Source: Marilutibacter chinensis (lineage in GTDB: Bacteria; Pseudomonadota; Gammaproteobacteria; Xanthomonadales; Xanthomonadaceae). Taken from it: a stretch of 64,000 nucleotides of DNA. The stretch is taken from positions 186,001-250,000 of the forward strand of contig NZ_JAKJPO010000003.1 of assembly GCF_021725675.1 (NCBI RefSeq). The letters are read 5' to 3'. The notes under the pieces were generated by a model. It worked only from the letters and a program-made list of their open reading frames with translations, was not told where the DNA came from and did not search any database. The translations under genes and the position numbers were made by a program. Shown here piece by piece: positions 28,881 through 37,149 of this stretch; position 1 is the stretch's first letter; the number at the start of each line of letters is the position of its first letter.

Positions 28881-29669
28881 TCAGTTCCACTCCGGCAGAT
28901 TCTCGGGCGCCAGGCCGCCGACCTCGAATACCGCGGTGCGGGTGCCGCCGGCGTTGGCCGGGCCCGCCTTCACAGGAAACTCGATCGCGATCGTCTTCGC
29001 TTCCTTCGCGGTGCGCCAGAGCATCATTTCGTCCTCGATGAACATCGCGATCGCCTCGTCGGTGCGCGGCCGGCTCGCGTCGACACGGCGCGGCTCGCCG
29101 TCATCAACCCTCATTGCGACCTTGCAGCCGCCATAGCAGTCGAAGTCGCCGGCCTGCAGCACCAGATAGCTGCTGCGGCCCCATTCGGGGTTGTCGCGGA
29201 AGATCAGCTGGACCGGCCTGGCGCCGCTGCCGTCGGTATCGACCGGTTCGCGCGCATGTATCGAGGCCGACAGCTGCCGGCCGTCCTTGAACGGCTGGGC
29301 CTGATAGGTCCACAGCGCGGCCAGGCGCTGGTTCTCGCGCTGCTCCAGCGCCCGCGCCTTCGCCTCCTCGTACTGCGGCGCGATGCGCTCGGCCGCGGCG
29401 CTGTCGGGGTATTCGGCGTTGAGGATGTCGCCATGCGCGCGGGCCAGGCTCCAGTTGCCCGCGGCCACCGCCTCGTCGAATTCCGCGGCCATCGCCTCGG
29501 CGGCCTGCTCGCGCGCCTGCGCCTGGGCGGCGCGCTCGGCTTCGGGGTCGATCCGGGGCTGGCAGGCCGTCATCGTCGCGACGGCGACCAGGCAGGCGGC
29601 GATGCGCGGCCAGCATGCAGGCACGGCGCGGCGCGCCGGAAGTTCCGTGGTCAGCGGGCATGAGGTCAT
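28881..29669 (-). CDS. Predicted lipoprotein of unknown function
   Basis: Protein of 262 residues. A hydrophobic N-terminus ends in a lipobox-like VATMTACQP (Cys about 35), followed by a charged alpha-helical stretch (about 40-125, rich in Ala/Glu/Gln) and a beta-rich C-terminal half with a small cysteine pair (DFDCYGGCKVAMRVDD). No named family was recognised. The ATG overlaps the stop of the alpha/beta hydrolase (ATGA), so it is the last gene of the M1 peptidase-hydrolase-lipoprotein operon and probably acts in the envelope with them. Confidence 0.8.
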   Translation of the reverse strand: MTSCPLTTELPARRAVPACWPRIAACLVAVATMTACQPRIDPEAERAAQAQAREQAAEAMAAEFDEAVAAGNWSLARAHGDILNAEYPDSAAAERIAPQYEEAKARALEQRENQRLAALWTYQAQPFKDGRQLSASIHAREPVDTDGSGARPVQLIFRDNPEWGRSSYLVLQAGDFDCYGGCKVAMRVDDGEPRRVDASRPRTDEAIAMFIEDEMMLWRTAKEAKTIAIEFPVKAGPANAGGTRTAVFEVGGLAPENLPEWN

Positions 29670-30667
29670 CGTGGTCGTCCCCGTTCGATCAGTTCGTTCA
29701 CCGCCGCGGCAACGCGATCGGAGCGCTCCATCAGCGACATGTGGCCGCAGCCGTCGAGCAGCACCGCCTGCGCCTGCGGCATCTCGCGCGCATAGATCTC
29801 CATCGCGCTGGCGTCGATGACCGCATCCTGGCGGCACCACAGCAGCAGCGTGGGCTGGTCGATCTGCGCAGCCGATGCACCCGGCAGGAAGGCCTCGTCG
29901 CTGCGGCCGATACGGTCCAGCACAGACTGCTCGAAGCCGGCGCTGGCGCGACGCTCGCCGATGTAGATGCGGTCGACCGGCCATGGCAGCCACGGCCGCG
30001 CGCCGTCGTCCTCGAAAAGCAGGCCGAGATAGTGCTCGAGGCTGGGTTCGTCGCCGACCGCGAACGGATTCTCGCCGGCGAGCACGCGCTCGCCGAAGCC
30101 GTTGGCCTCGAAATACACGCCGGCCGCGGCGAGCAGGCCGACGCGATCGACCTGGCCGGGGTGTCCGGCCGCGGTCACCGCGGCGATGCCGCCGCCCATC
30201 GAATGCCCGAGCAGCACCCGCTCGCCGGCCCCGGCCGGGGCGAGCGCCTGGATGAAGCGCGCGACCCGCTGTGCCTGCGCGCGGTAGCCGTAGTCGACAC
30301 CGGCGCCGTGCACGCTTCCGCTTTTTTCCCCACTTTCTCCCCAACCGGGAAGATCCGGCACCAGCAGGCGATAGCGGCCGCGCAACCGGCGCGCGAGCGG
30401 ATACCAGTTCTCCTTGCTGCCGGTGAAACCGTGCAGCATCACCACCGTCGCGGCGCCGGCCGGGGCGTCGTCGCTGTAGGCGTAGACCCAGCGGGTGCCG
30501 TCGATCTCGATACTGGCCCGGTCGAGCCCGGCCGCGAGCCGCTGGCCCTGGTAGGCGAAGCGGATCAGGCGGGCTGGCTCGTCCCACAGCGCGACGCCCA
30601 TCGCCAGCGTCACGGCGCCCGAGACGAACAGGACCGTGGCGAGCAGGCGTCGACGCCGCGGAGCCAC
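29666..30667 (-). CDS. Alpha/beta hydrolase, membrane-anchored
   Basis: Protein of 333 residues starting with GTG. One N-terminal hydrophobic anchor (about 8-28) is followed by an alpha/beta-hydrolase fold with the oxyanion motif MLHGFTGSKENW, the nucleophile elbow LLGHSMGGGIAA (Ser in GHSMGG), an acidic residue near LLLWCRQDAVID, and the catalytic His in LDGCGHMSLME. It resembles monoacylglycerol lipase/esterase-like envelope hydrolases. It starts five bases after the M1 peptidase stop and overlaps the downstream lipoprotein gene. Confidence 0.87.
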   Translation of the reverse strand: MAPRRRRLLATVLFVSGAVTLAMGVALWDEPARLIRFAYQGQRLAAGLDRASIEIDGTRWVYAYSDDAPAGAATVVMLHGFTGSKENWYPLARRLRGRYRLLVPDLPGWGESGEKSGSVHGAGVDYGYRAQAQRVARFIQALAPAGAGERVLLGHSMGGGIAAVTAAGHPGQVDRVGLLAAAGVYFEANGFGERVLAGENPFAVGDEPSLEHYLGLLFEDDGARPWLPWPVDRIYIGERRASAGFEQSVLDRIGRSDEAFLPGASAAQIDQPTLLLWCRQDAVIDASAMEIYAREMPQAQAVLLDGCGHMSLMERSDRVAAAVNELIERGRPR

Positions 30668-30671
30668 CGGG

Positions 30672-32645
30672 CTATTTCGCGCCGTCGGCGTCCGGTGTCC
30701 TGGCCTTGGCGATGACCGCCTCGACCGAACCGGTGGTGATCGGGTGATAGCCCGGACGCGCGCTGGCGAACACCGTCTCGGCGAGCTGCAGGCCCTCGGG
30801 CGTCTTCACCAGTGCCTCGTACGTCGGCATGATCAGCTTGCGGCGGCCGATCCTCTCCAGGAACGCGGCGATCGCGTCATTGGCCTCTGCATAGCCGCTG
30901 CGCACCGCCAGCGGATACCAGCGCTGGGCGATTTCGCCGTTCGGGGTGCCGGTGAACTGGTAGGCGGCGTCGAGTGCGGCGAGCTGTTCGGTGTCCAGCT
31001 TCTCCGGCATGCCCTCGATGAAGTGCACCCACTCCTGGGTGACCCAGCCGTCGGTCAGCGCCTTGTCCGGAAGCGTGCCATCGGCGAGCCAGGCCTTGCG
31101 CGCGGCGTCGACCGCGTCGAAACGGGCCGATTCGGTCTTCGGCGCGCTGTCCGGGACGCCCGGCTCGTAGACCCACTGCTCGACCTCGGCCATCGTCACC
31201 TTGCCGGGATACTTGTCGATCAGGTTCGGCTGCAGGTACTCGAGGAACTTCGTGGTCGGGATGCTCTGGAACGCGAAGTGGTCGAAGTAATCGCGCAGGA
31301 ATGCGTCGAAGTCCTCGCGACCGAAGCGCTGCTCGAGGAACTGCAGGAACCATGCACCCTTGGTGTAGACGGTCGCGCTGCTGGCGCCGTCGGGATCGGA
31401 CAGCGCGCCCGGACGCAGCGCCAGCACCTGCAGCTTGGGATCGAGCTCCCTGTACTCGGCAGCCAGCTCGTTGCGCGCGATCACGTTCTCCATGTCGGCC
31501 TGCGCCTTGCCGTACAACTCCTCGACGATGCGGTTCTCGACGTAGCTGGTGAAGCCCTCGTTGAGCCAGCCGTCCTTGGGCGTGGAGAAGGTGACCAGAT
31601 TGCCGGACCAGCTGTGCGCGAGCTCATGGGCGATCAGCGAGACCAGCGACTTGTCGCCGACGATCACCGTCGGGGTGATGAAGCTCAGGCGCGGGTTCTC
31701 CATTCCGCCGTAGGGGAACGACGGCGGCAGCACCAGCATGTCGTAGCGCTCCCAGCGGTACGGGCCGTACAGCTTCTCGGTGACCTGGATCATCTTCTCG
31801 GTGTCGGCGAACTCGGCCACCGACTTGTCGACCGCGGCCGGCTCGGCCCAGACGCCGCTGCGCCCGCTGATCGGCTTGAACACCAGGTCGCCGGCGGCGA
31901 TCGCCAGCAGGTAGGACGGAATCGGCTGCGGCATGGTGAAGCTGTAGTCGCCATCGCGCGCGGCCGCAGGATCGTTGTCGGCGCTCATCAGCACCATTGC
32001 GTCCTTCGGCGCGGTCACGTGCGCGGTGTAGGTGAAGCGCACCCGCGGGGTGTCCTGCAGCGGCACCCAGGAACGGGCGTGGATCTGCTGCGACTGGCTG
32101 AACATGAAGGGCGTCCTGCCGCCCTCGGTCATCGCCGGGGTCAGCCACTGCAGGCCCGAGGCCTCCGGCGAGGTCGTGTAGGTGACGCGGATGCGCGGGT
32201 TGCGCTCCGGCGCGGCGATGGTCAGCTTGCTGCCGAGCACGTCGTCAGCGTCGTCGACGACGAAGGTCAGGTCGTCCCACTTGCCGTCCGCACGTTCGCC
32301 GACGACCTTCTCGATGGTCAGGTCGCGGGTATCCAGGGTCAGCCGGCCGGCTTCCGGATCGAGCCAGTCCAGGGTGTAGGTCGCGCTGCCGGAAAGCTGG
32401 CGCTGGTCGAAATCGACCGCCAGTTCCAGCGCAAGGTCCTTGATCCGGACCATGTCCGGTTCGGCATAGGAATACTCGTCCACCTCGGCCATCGCCTTCG
32501 CATCCGCGGTCGTGTCGGGGGCCGCGGTCGCGGTGGCGGCCGGATCGGCTGCCGGCGGCGCGGCCTGTTCGGAGGAACAACCGGCAGCGGCGAGCGCGGC
32601 AGCCAGGCACAGGGTCAGCAGGGAGGAGCGCATACGCGTATTCAT
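30672..32645 (-). CDS. M1-family zinc aminopeptidase, lipoprotein
   Basis: Protein of 657 residues. A signal with lipobox LAAAGCSS (Cys23) predicts export and lipidation. The M1 catalytic domain has the substrate motif GGMEN (313-317) and the zinc site HELAH (340-344) with the third ligand Glu363 in WLNEGFTSYVENR. The C-terminal helical region (about 490-650) resembles leukotriene A4 hydrolase/aminopeptidase proteins. It should release N-terminal residues from peptides at the envelope. First gene of the three-gene operon with the hydrolase and the lipoprotein. Confidence 0.93.
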   Translation of the reverse strand: MNTRMRSSLLTLCLAAALAAAGCSSEQAAPPAADPAATATAAPDTTADAKAMAEVDEYSYAEPDMVRIKDLALELAVDFDQRQLSGSATYTLDWLDPEAGRLTLDTRDLTIEKVVGERADGKWDDLTFVVDDADDVLGSKLTIAAPERNPRIRVTYTTSPEASGLQWLTPAMTEGGRTPFMFSQSQQIHARSWVPLQDTPRVRFTYTAHVTAPKDAMVLMSADNDPAAARDGDYSFTMPQPIPSYLLAIAAGDLVFKPISGRSGVWAEPAAVDKSVAEFADTEKMIQVTEKLYGPYRWERYDMLVLPPSFPYGGMENPRLSFITPTVIVGDKSLVSLIAHELAHSWSGNLVTFSTPKDGWLNEGFTSYVENRIVEELYGKAQADMENVIARNELAAEYRELDPKLQVLALRPGALSDPDGASSATVYTKGAWFLQFLEQRFGREDFDAFLRDYFDHFAFQSIPTTKFLEYLQPNLIDKYPGKVTMAEVEQWVYEPGVPDSAPKTESARFDAVDAARKAWLADGTLPDKALTDGWVTQEWVHFIEGMPEKLDTEQLAALDAAYQFTGTPNGEIAQRWYPLAVRSGYAEANDAIAAFLERIGRRKLIMPTYEALVKTPEGLQLAETVFASARPGYHPITTGSVEAVIAKARTPDADGAK

Positions 32646-32675
32646 GGGTACGGGTGAACGCCCGAGTTTAGCGCC

Positions 32676-33599
32676 TCATCCGGCCCCGGACATGGCCCGG
32701 TCGGGCGTGTCGTCGCTGTGCATGGCCTCCCGTCCGGGGACCGCCGCCACGAGCAGCAGCAGCGCGCCGGCCAGCAGGCCCAGGTCCTTGAGCAGGAACT
32801 GGCCGGTTCCGGCGACGTACGGGAAGCCGTGGCCCGGCGCCCAGCCCGGAGTGGTGAACAGGAAGCTGTTGGTCACCAGGTAGGTCAGCACCGCCGCCAG
32901 CAGGCCCCAGACCGCCCAGCGCGGCCTCCACGGCCACAGCGCGACCAGCGCCGCGGTCGCCAGCTCGATCACGCCGATCAGGCTGGACGCACCGCGCACG
33001 TCGAGGAAGCCGTACAGCCAGGCGAACAGCGGGCTGTTGCGCATCAGCCCTTCCACGCCCTCCGCCTCGTAAGCGGTGAACTTCAGCAGGCCGATCCAGA
33101 CCAGCACCAGCAGCTGTCCGGCCCACAGCAGCCACAGCGCGGCCCGCGCCGCGCCTTCGCGCCCGCGCCAATGCGCCCACAACGCGAGCCCGAGCGCACC
33201 CAGGCCCAGGTGCTTGAGCAGCCCCTGGCCGGCGCCGAGGAAGGGAAAGCCGCCGTACGGCGCATCGTTCACCCACATCGCAGAGCTGGCCAGCGTCGCC
33301 ATCTGAAGCCACCAGAACACGGCGACGACGAGCGCGAACCCCGCGCGTACCCGGGTCGGCCAAAACGGCAGCAAACCCAGGCCGAGCAGGATCTGCACCG
33401 CGCCCATGCCGCTGGCGATCGCGGTCGCGTCGTCGGCCGACAGCCCGCCGCGCTTGGCCAGCGTCTCGGCCGAGAACGGCATGAATCCCATCGCGCCGAA
33501 CCACAGCAACAGCGCGATGCTGAGCCAGGCCGCGAACGGCCAGGCCATCCGCTCGACGGCGGCGAGAACGAATGCAGGCGGTGTTGGAGGTGCGGGCAT
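32676..33599 (-). CDS. DUF417-family integral membrane protein
   Basis: Protein of 307 residues with about eight hydrophobic helices in two repeats. The second half carries the DUF417 signature KFTAYEAEGVEGLM-RNSPLF, and the first half has a weaker copy near LWFGAMGFMPFSAETL. E. coli relatives (RclC, YkgB) are membrane proteins tied to reactive-chlorine resistance. Here it lies 30 bases upstream of the M1 peptidase in the same direction and may head that operon. Start at 33599. Function uncertain. Confidence 0.82.
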   Translation of the reverse strand: MPAPPTPPAFVLAAVERMAWPFAAWLSIALLLWFGAMGFMPFSAETLAKRGGLSADDATAIASGMGAVQILLGLGLLPFWPTRVRAGFALVVAVFWWLQMATLASSAMWVNDAPYGGFPFLGAGQGLLKHLGLGALGLALWAHWRGREGAARAALWLLWAGQLLVLVWIGLLKFTAYEAEGVEGLMRNSPLFAWLYGFLDVRGASSLIGVIELATAALVALWPWRPRWAVWGLLAAVLTYLVTNSFLFTTPGWAPGHGFPYVAGTGQFLLKDLGLLAGALLLLVAAVPGREAMHSDDTPDRAMSGAG

Positions 33600-33795
33600 C
33601 GGGACGGCTCCAGGCGGTCGCCGGCTGATTACGTCCCGGGCGGCGACTGGGTTACACGTGCAACGGCCCGGTCGACACGTAGCCCGGGTAAGCGCCGCGC
33701 CCCCCGGAAGCTTCCACCCTCCGCAACGAACGGTCCAACTTGCCCGGCGAACGCCCCCGGATACGGCGCTCCGCCCTGACCGGGCTGACGGTCGG

Positions 33796-34566
33796 TCAGA
33801 CCCTGTAGCCGGTATGGATCGCGCAGATCCCGGCCGAAAGGTTGCGGTAGCCGCAGCGGGCAAAACCGGCCGCCTCCATCATCGCCTTCAGCTCTTCCTG
33901 AGGCGGATGCTTGCGGATGCTCTCGGCGAGGTACTGGTAGCTGTCGCGGTCGTTGGCGAACAGGCGGCCGAGGGTCGGCATCACCTTGAACGAGTGGAAG
34001 TCGTAGAGCGGCTTGAACCAGTCGGTCTTGACCTCGGAGAACTCCAGCACCCGTGCCTGCCCGCCGACCTTCAGCACGCGGTGCATCTCGCGCAGCGCGG
34101 CGTCCTTGTCGGTCACGTTGCGCAGCCCGAACGCGATCGTCACCAGGTCGAAGCTGGCATCCGGGAACGGCAGCTTCTCGGCGTTCAACTGCACATACTC
34201 GAAGCCCGCGACCCGGCCCAGGTCGGTCATCCGGTCGCGGCCGACCCGCAGCATTTCGCCGTTGATGTCGCCCAGCACGATGCCGCCGGTCTCGCCTACA
34301 CGGTCGCGCAGCAGCAGGGCGATGTCGCCGGTGCCGCCGGCCAGGTCGAGCACGCGGTCGCCGCGGCGGACCTGGGCGGTGGCGACGAAGTAGCGCTTCC
34401 AGACCCGGTGGATGCCGAAGCTCATCAGGTCGTTCATCAGGTCGTACTTGCCGGCGACCGAGGAGAACACCTCTCCGACCAGCTTCTGCTTCTCGCCGAC
34501 CGGCACGTCGCGGAAGCCGAAATGGGTGGTGCCGGAGGTGCCGGGCTTGGAAGGCTGCTCGCTCAT
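33796..34566 (-). CDS. ubiE: Demethylubiquinone/demethylmenaquinone C-methyltransferase
   Basis: SAM-dependent methyltransferase of 256 residues in quinone biosynthesis. The SAM site [15 protein letters not shown] (about 72-86), the UbiE signatures [18 protein letters not shown] and [23 protein letters not shown], and the terminal TGYRV are visible. The ATG at 34566 gives normal family length; the frame is open upstream into repeat-containing intergenic DNA with no family match. It stands alone on the minus strand. Confidence 0.96.
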   Translation of the reverse strand: MSEQPSKPGTSGTTHFGFRDVPVGEKQKLVGEVFSSVAGKYDLMNDLMSFGIHRVWKRYFVATAQVRRGDRVLDLAGGTGDIALLLRDRVGETGGIVLGDINGEMLRVGRDRMTDLGRVAGFEYVQLNAEKLPFPDASFDLVTIAFGLRNVTDKDAALREMHRVLKVGGQARVLEFSEVKTDWFKPLYDFHSFKVMPTLGRLFANDRDSYQYLAESIRKHPPQEELKAMMEAAGFARCGYRNLSAGICAIHTGYRV

Positions 34567-34635
34567 GCGTGGATTGTCGCCGATCCGGCGGCAAAAATCC
34601 GTCGCGATCGTCCCCTCCCGTTCGCAGGAGCACCC

Positions 34636-34658
34636 GCAGGAGCGGCGTGAGCCGCGAT
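34636..34658 (+). repeat. REP-like palindromic repeat, copy 2
   Basis: GCAGGAGCGGCGTGAGCCGC followed by GAT, with stem GCGGC-GTGA-GCCGC. A partial head (GCAGGAGC) lies 13 bases before it. It is between ubiE and the GNAT gene. Confidence 0.7.
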
Positions 34659-34775
34659 TCCCGGGCTGCGCCCGGGAATCCCCGAAGTTTGCCGCGCAAA
34701 CCAATGCGCCCCACCGTTGCGCCTCCACAGCCCCATTCGCGCCGATGGCGCGAATCGCCCCCTGACTCAGGGGGC
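34656..34775. repeat. Cluster of three perfect hairpins
   Basis: Three perfect inverted repeats occur in 120 bases: GATTCCCGGG/CCCGGGAATC (34656-34680, 5-base loop), ATTCGCGCC/GGCGCGAAT (34735-34755, 3-base loop) and GCCCCCTG/CAGGGGGC (34757-34775, 3-base loop). They follow REP copy 2 in the divergent ubiE/GNAT intergenic region. Confidence 0.7.
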
Positions 34776-34831
34776 TGCACGCCGCTGCTACGGCCGTCCT
34801 ACGGAATCCGCGCAACTGGCATCATGACGCG

Positions 34832-35320
34832 ATGAATGCCCCCGACCTGCACTGGATCGCCACGCGCTTCGACGCACTCACGACATCGCGGCTCTACAAG
34901 CTGCTGCGCCTGCGCAGCGAGGTGTTCGTGGTCGAACAGGCCTGCGTCTACCTCGACATCGACGGCAAGGACCGCCATCCGGATGCATGGCACCTGCTCG
35001 GCGAGGCGCCGGACGGCACCCTGGCCGCCTACCTGCGGCTGCTGCCAGCCGGGCTCGGCCACGGCGTCGACCGCTTTGCCGAGCCCAGCATCGGCCGCGT
35101 GGTCACCGCGCCGGCCTGGCGTGGACGCCGGCTCGGCGACCCGCTGATGCGCGAGGGGGTCGCCCTGGCAGGGCGGGTGTGGCCGGGTGCGCCGGTCCGG
35201 CTCGGCGCCCAGGCACACCTGCAGCATTTCTATGCGCGCCATGGCTTCGAAGTGGCGTCGGAGGAGTACCTGGAAGACGGCATCCCGCACGTGGAGATGC
35301 TGCGCCCCGGCACCGCGTGA
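34832..35320 (+). CDS. ElaA-like GNAT N-acetyltransferase
   Basis: Protein of 162 residues matching the ElaA branch of GNAT enzymes. Visible are LYKLLRLRSEVFVVEQACVY near the N-terminus, DAWHLLGEAPDGTLAAYLRL, the acetyl-CoA loop region GRVVTAPAWRGRRLGDPLM, and the C-terminal FYARHGFEVASEEYLEDGIP. The substrate is unknown. It lies 34 bases upstream of the cytosine deaminase in the same direction and may be co-transcribed with it. Confidence 0.9.
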   Translation: MNAPDLHWIATRFDALTTSRLYKLLRLRSEVFVVEQACVYLDIDGKDRHPDAWHLLGEAPDGTLAAYLRLLPAGLGHGVDRFAEPSIGRVVTAPAWRGRRLGDPLMREGVALAGRVWPGAPVRLGAQAHLQHFYARHGFEVASEEYLEDGIPHVEMLRPGTA

Positions 35321-35354
35321 TCCGCCGGTCCAGGACCGGGCCGAAGGACATCCC

Positions 35355-35822
35355 ATGGAGAAGACGATGATCGAGACACCCGACTACCACGCCCTGCTCG
35401 ACACCGCGATCGCCGAAGCCCGGGCCGGGCTCGCCGAGGGCGGCATCCCGATCGGCGCCGCGCTGTACCGCAACGACGGCACCCTGCTCGGCTGCGGCCA
35501 CAACCGCCGCGTGCAGGAGGGCGACCCGTCGGTGCACGGCGAAACCGACGCCTTCCGCAAGGCCGGCCGCCAGCGCCGCTACCGCGACACCATCATGGTC
35601 ACCACCCTCGCCCCGTGCTGGTACTGCAGCGGCCTGGTGCGGCAGTTCAACATCGGCACCGTGGTGGTCGGCGAATCGGTCAACTTCAGCGGCGGCATCG
35701 ACTGGCTGCGCGAGAACGGCGTCAACGTCGTCGACCTCGCCGACGAGCGCTGCATCTCGATGCTCGGCGACTGGATCGCCGCCAACCCCGAGGTCTGGAA
35801 CGAGGACATCGGCGAGGACTGA
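35355..35822 (+). CDS. Yeast-type (FCY1-like) cytosine/nucleoside deaminase
   Basis: Zinc deaminase of 155 residues. The zinc/catalytic motif HGETDAFRKAG (HxE) and the PCxxC motif TTLAPCWYCSGLV are intact. The C-terminal half VVGESVNFSGG, then DLADERC and EVWNEDIGED, closely follows fungal cytosine deaminase rather than bacterial CodA or tRNA adenosine deaminase TadA. The predicted reaction is cytosine to uracil plus ammonia; other pyrimidines or pterins are possible. The start at 35355 follows the GNAT stop by 34 bases. Confidence 0.88.
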   Translation: MEKTMIETPDYHALLDTAIAEARAGLAEGGIPIGAALYRNDGTLLGCGHNRRVQEGDPSVHGETDAFRKAGRQRRYRDTIMVTTLAPCWYCSGLVRQFNIGTVVVGESVNFSGGIDWLRENGVNVVDLADERCISMLGDWIAANPEVWNEDIGED

Positions 35823-35825
35823 GCG

Positions 35826-35852
35826 AGCACATGAGCCACTGGCTCATGTGCT
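35826..35852. terminator. Near-perfect hairpin between convergent genes
   Basis: AGCACATGAGCCA (35826-35838) and TGGCTCATGTGCT (35840-35852) are perfect inverted arms around a single C. It starts four bases after the deaminase stop and lies before the convergent membrane-protein gene. Likely a bidirectional terminator, though without a T-run. Confidence 0.75.
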
Positions 35853-35919
35853 GACGAACGCCCCGCCATCGCTGGCCGGCCAGGGATGGCAGCGTCTCTC
35901 TGTCAGGACACGGGCGCTT

Positions 35920-36519
35920 TCATTCATGCGCTCGCGGCGGGCCGGCGACGGCCCGCTCAGGGCTCAACATTCGCCGGGTCGAGCGGTACTCGCGCAGGCG
36001 GCGGCGGCGCAGGTGGCGACACCAGGCGAAGGTCGCCAGCCACCATCCGACCGCGTAGACAAGCAGGTGGGTCGAGGCGGTACGCCAGCCGCCATCGCCG
36101 AACAGCCAGGCCCCCGCCAGGGCGACCAGCGCGTACACCAGCAGCACGACGGCGGCCCGGCGCGCCAGCCACAGATCGCGCAGATCGGTGCGCAGTTGCG
36201 CCAGCCGCAGTCGCGCATAGACCTGCGGCGGCTCGCTGGCATCGCTGCGGTGCCGGCCGGGCGCGCGCAGGACGACGCTCCAGACCACCGGCAGGAACAC
36301 CATGAAGAACGGCATCAACAGCCAGTGGTTGGGCCCGGCGGTGCGCGACATCAACGCATGGCCGAACACCGCCACCGCGGCGCAGGTCAGCACCACTTCC
36401 AGCCCGCGCAGCAGGCGATGGCGTCGACGGTGGCGGCGGACCTGATCGCTCAGCCGGCGCGACGGCGGCTGAGCGATCTCGCCCCGCCATGCGCCTTTCA
36501 GTTCGTCATCGAAGTTCAT
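35920..36519 (-). CDS. Membrane protein downstream of ECF sigma factor
   Basis: Protein of 199 residues with four hydrophobic segments (about 34-54, 64-85, 118-140 and 148-168) and a basic cytoplasmic N-terminal region (RRLSDQVRRHRRRHRLLR). No zinc anti-sigma motif (HxxxCxxC) is visible and no family was recognised. Its start lies 14 bases inside the end of the sigma-factor gene, so translation is coupled. Position suggests a membrane-bound regulator of that sigma factor; this is inference. Confidence 0.75.
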   Translation of the reverse strand: MNFDDELKGAWRGEIAQPPSRRLSDQVRRHRRRHRLLRGLEVVLTCAAVAVFGHALMSRTAGPNHWLLMPFFMVFLPVVWSVVLRAPGRHRSDASEPPQVYARLRLAQLRTDLRDLWLARRAAVVLLVYALVALAGAWLFGDGGWRTASTHLLVYAVGWWLATFAWCRHLRRRRLREYRSTRRMLSPERAVAGPPRAHE

Positions 36520-37033
36520 CTGCGTCCTCCTGCCGGGACAGGGTCTTGAGTCGTTCACGCGCGCGATGGACGCGGACACCCACGTTGTCGCTGCTGATGC
36601 CGAGCATGTCGGCGATCTCCTGATAGTCGAAGCCTTCCAACTGCAGCATCAACGGCTGCCTGAGATTGACCGGCAGCGTCGCCAGCGCCTCGAACAGCCA
36701 CTGGGTCCGGGCCCGCTCGGCCTCGCCCGCCGATTGCGACAGCGAGTCGTGGGCTTCGGCATCGAAGGCCACCAGCGCCGGCGTGCGCACCGATGAGCGC
36801 ACGTGGCTGGCGCCGAGGTTGTGCGCGATCCGCAGCACGAACGGCAGCAGGCGATCGGGATCGCGCAGCTTCGGCAGCGCTTCCCATACCGCCAGCAACA
36901 CTTCCTGCATCAGCTCCTCGCGCAACGCCGGATTGCGCTCATAGCCGCACACCGCGCGCCACAGCTGCGGATGGAAGACTTCGACACTGGGCCACAGGGA
37001 ATGCATGCAGGCGGGACGCGATCCGGTACTCAT
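36506..37033 (-). CDS. ECF-type RNA polymerase sigma factor
   Basis: Protein of 175 residues with sigma region 2 (about 20-85; YERNPALREELMQEVLLAVW, then DPDRLLPFVLRIAHNLGASH) and region 4 (about 112-165; LPVNLRQPLMLQLEGFDYQE, then IADMLGISSDNVGVRVHRAR). It is divergent from the amidohydrolase operon, with an inverted repeat between them that may serve as paired promoter elements. It overlaps a four-helix membrane protein that could be its anti-sigma partner. Start at 37033; an internal ATG nine codons on (37006) is an alternative. Confidence 0.9.
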   Translation of the reverse strand: MSTGSRPACMHSLWPSVEVFHPQLWRAVCGYERNPALREELMQEVLLAVWEALPKLRDPDRLLPFVLRIAHNLGASHVRSSVRTPALVAFDAEAHDSLSQSAGEAERARTQWLFEALATLPVNLRQPLMLQLEGFDYQEIADMLGISSDNVGVRVHRARERLKTLSRQEDADELR

Positions 37034-37059
37034 CGCCGTCAGTCGACGGCCGCAGGCAG

Positions 37060-37100
37060 TTTCTTACACCCGGCGAAAAAGAATCATCGAGCGTAAGAAA
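37060..37100. promoter_or_regulatory. Inverted repeat TTTCTTAC-N25-GTAAGAAA between sigma factor and amidohydrolase operon
   Basis: Perfect 8-bp arms at 37060-37067 and 37093-37100 face outward to the two divergent genes. Read toward each gene, the element is GTAAGAAA. On the right it lies 50 bases before the amidohydrolase ATG, a fitting distance for a -35 element. It may be a pair of divergent promoters recognised by the neighbouring sigma factor, or an operator. Confidence 0.55.
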
Positions 37101-37149
37101 TCGGCCGACCCGGGCCACTGAGGGGACATCGATATCCCCAACGGAGCCC

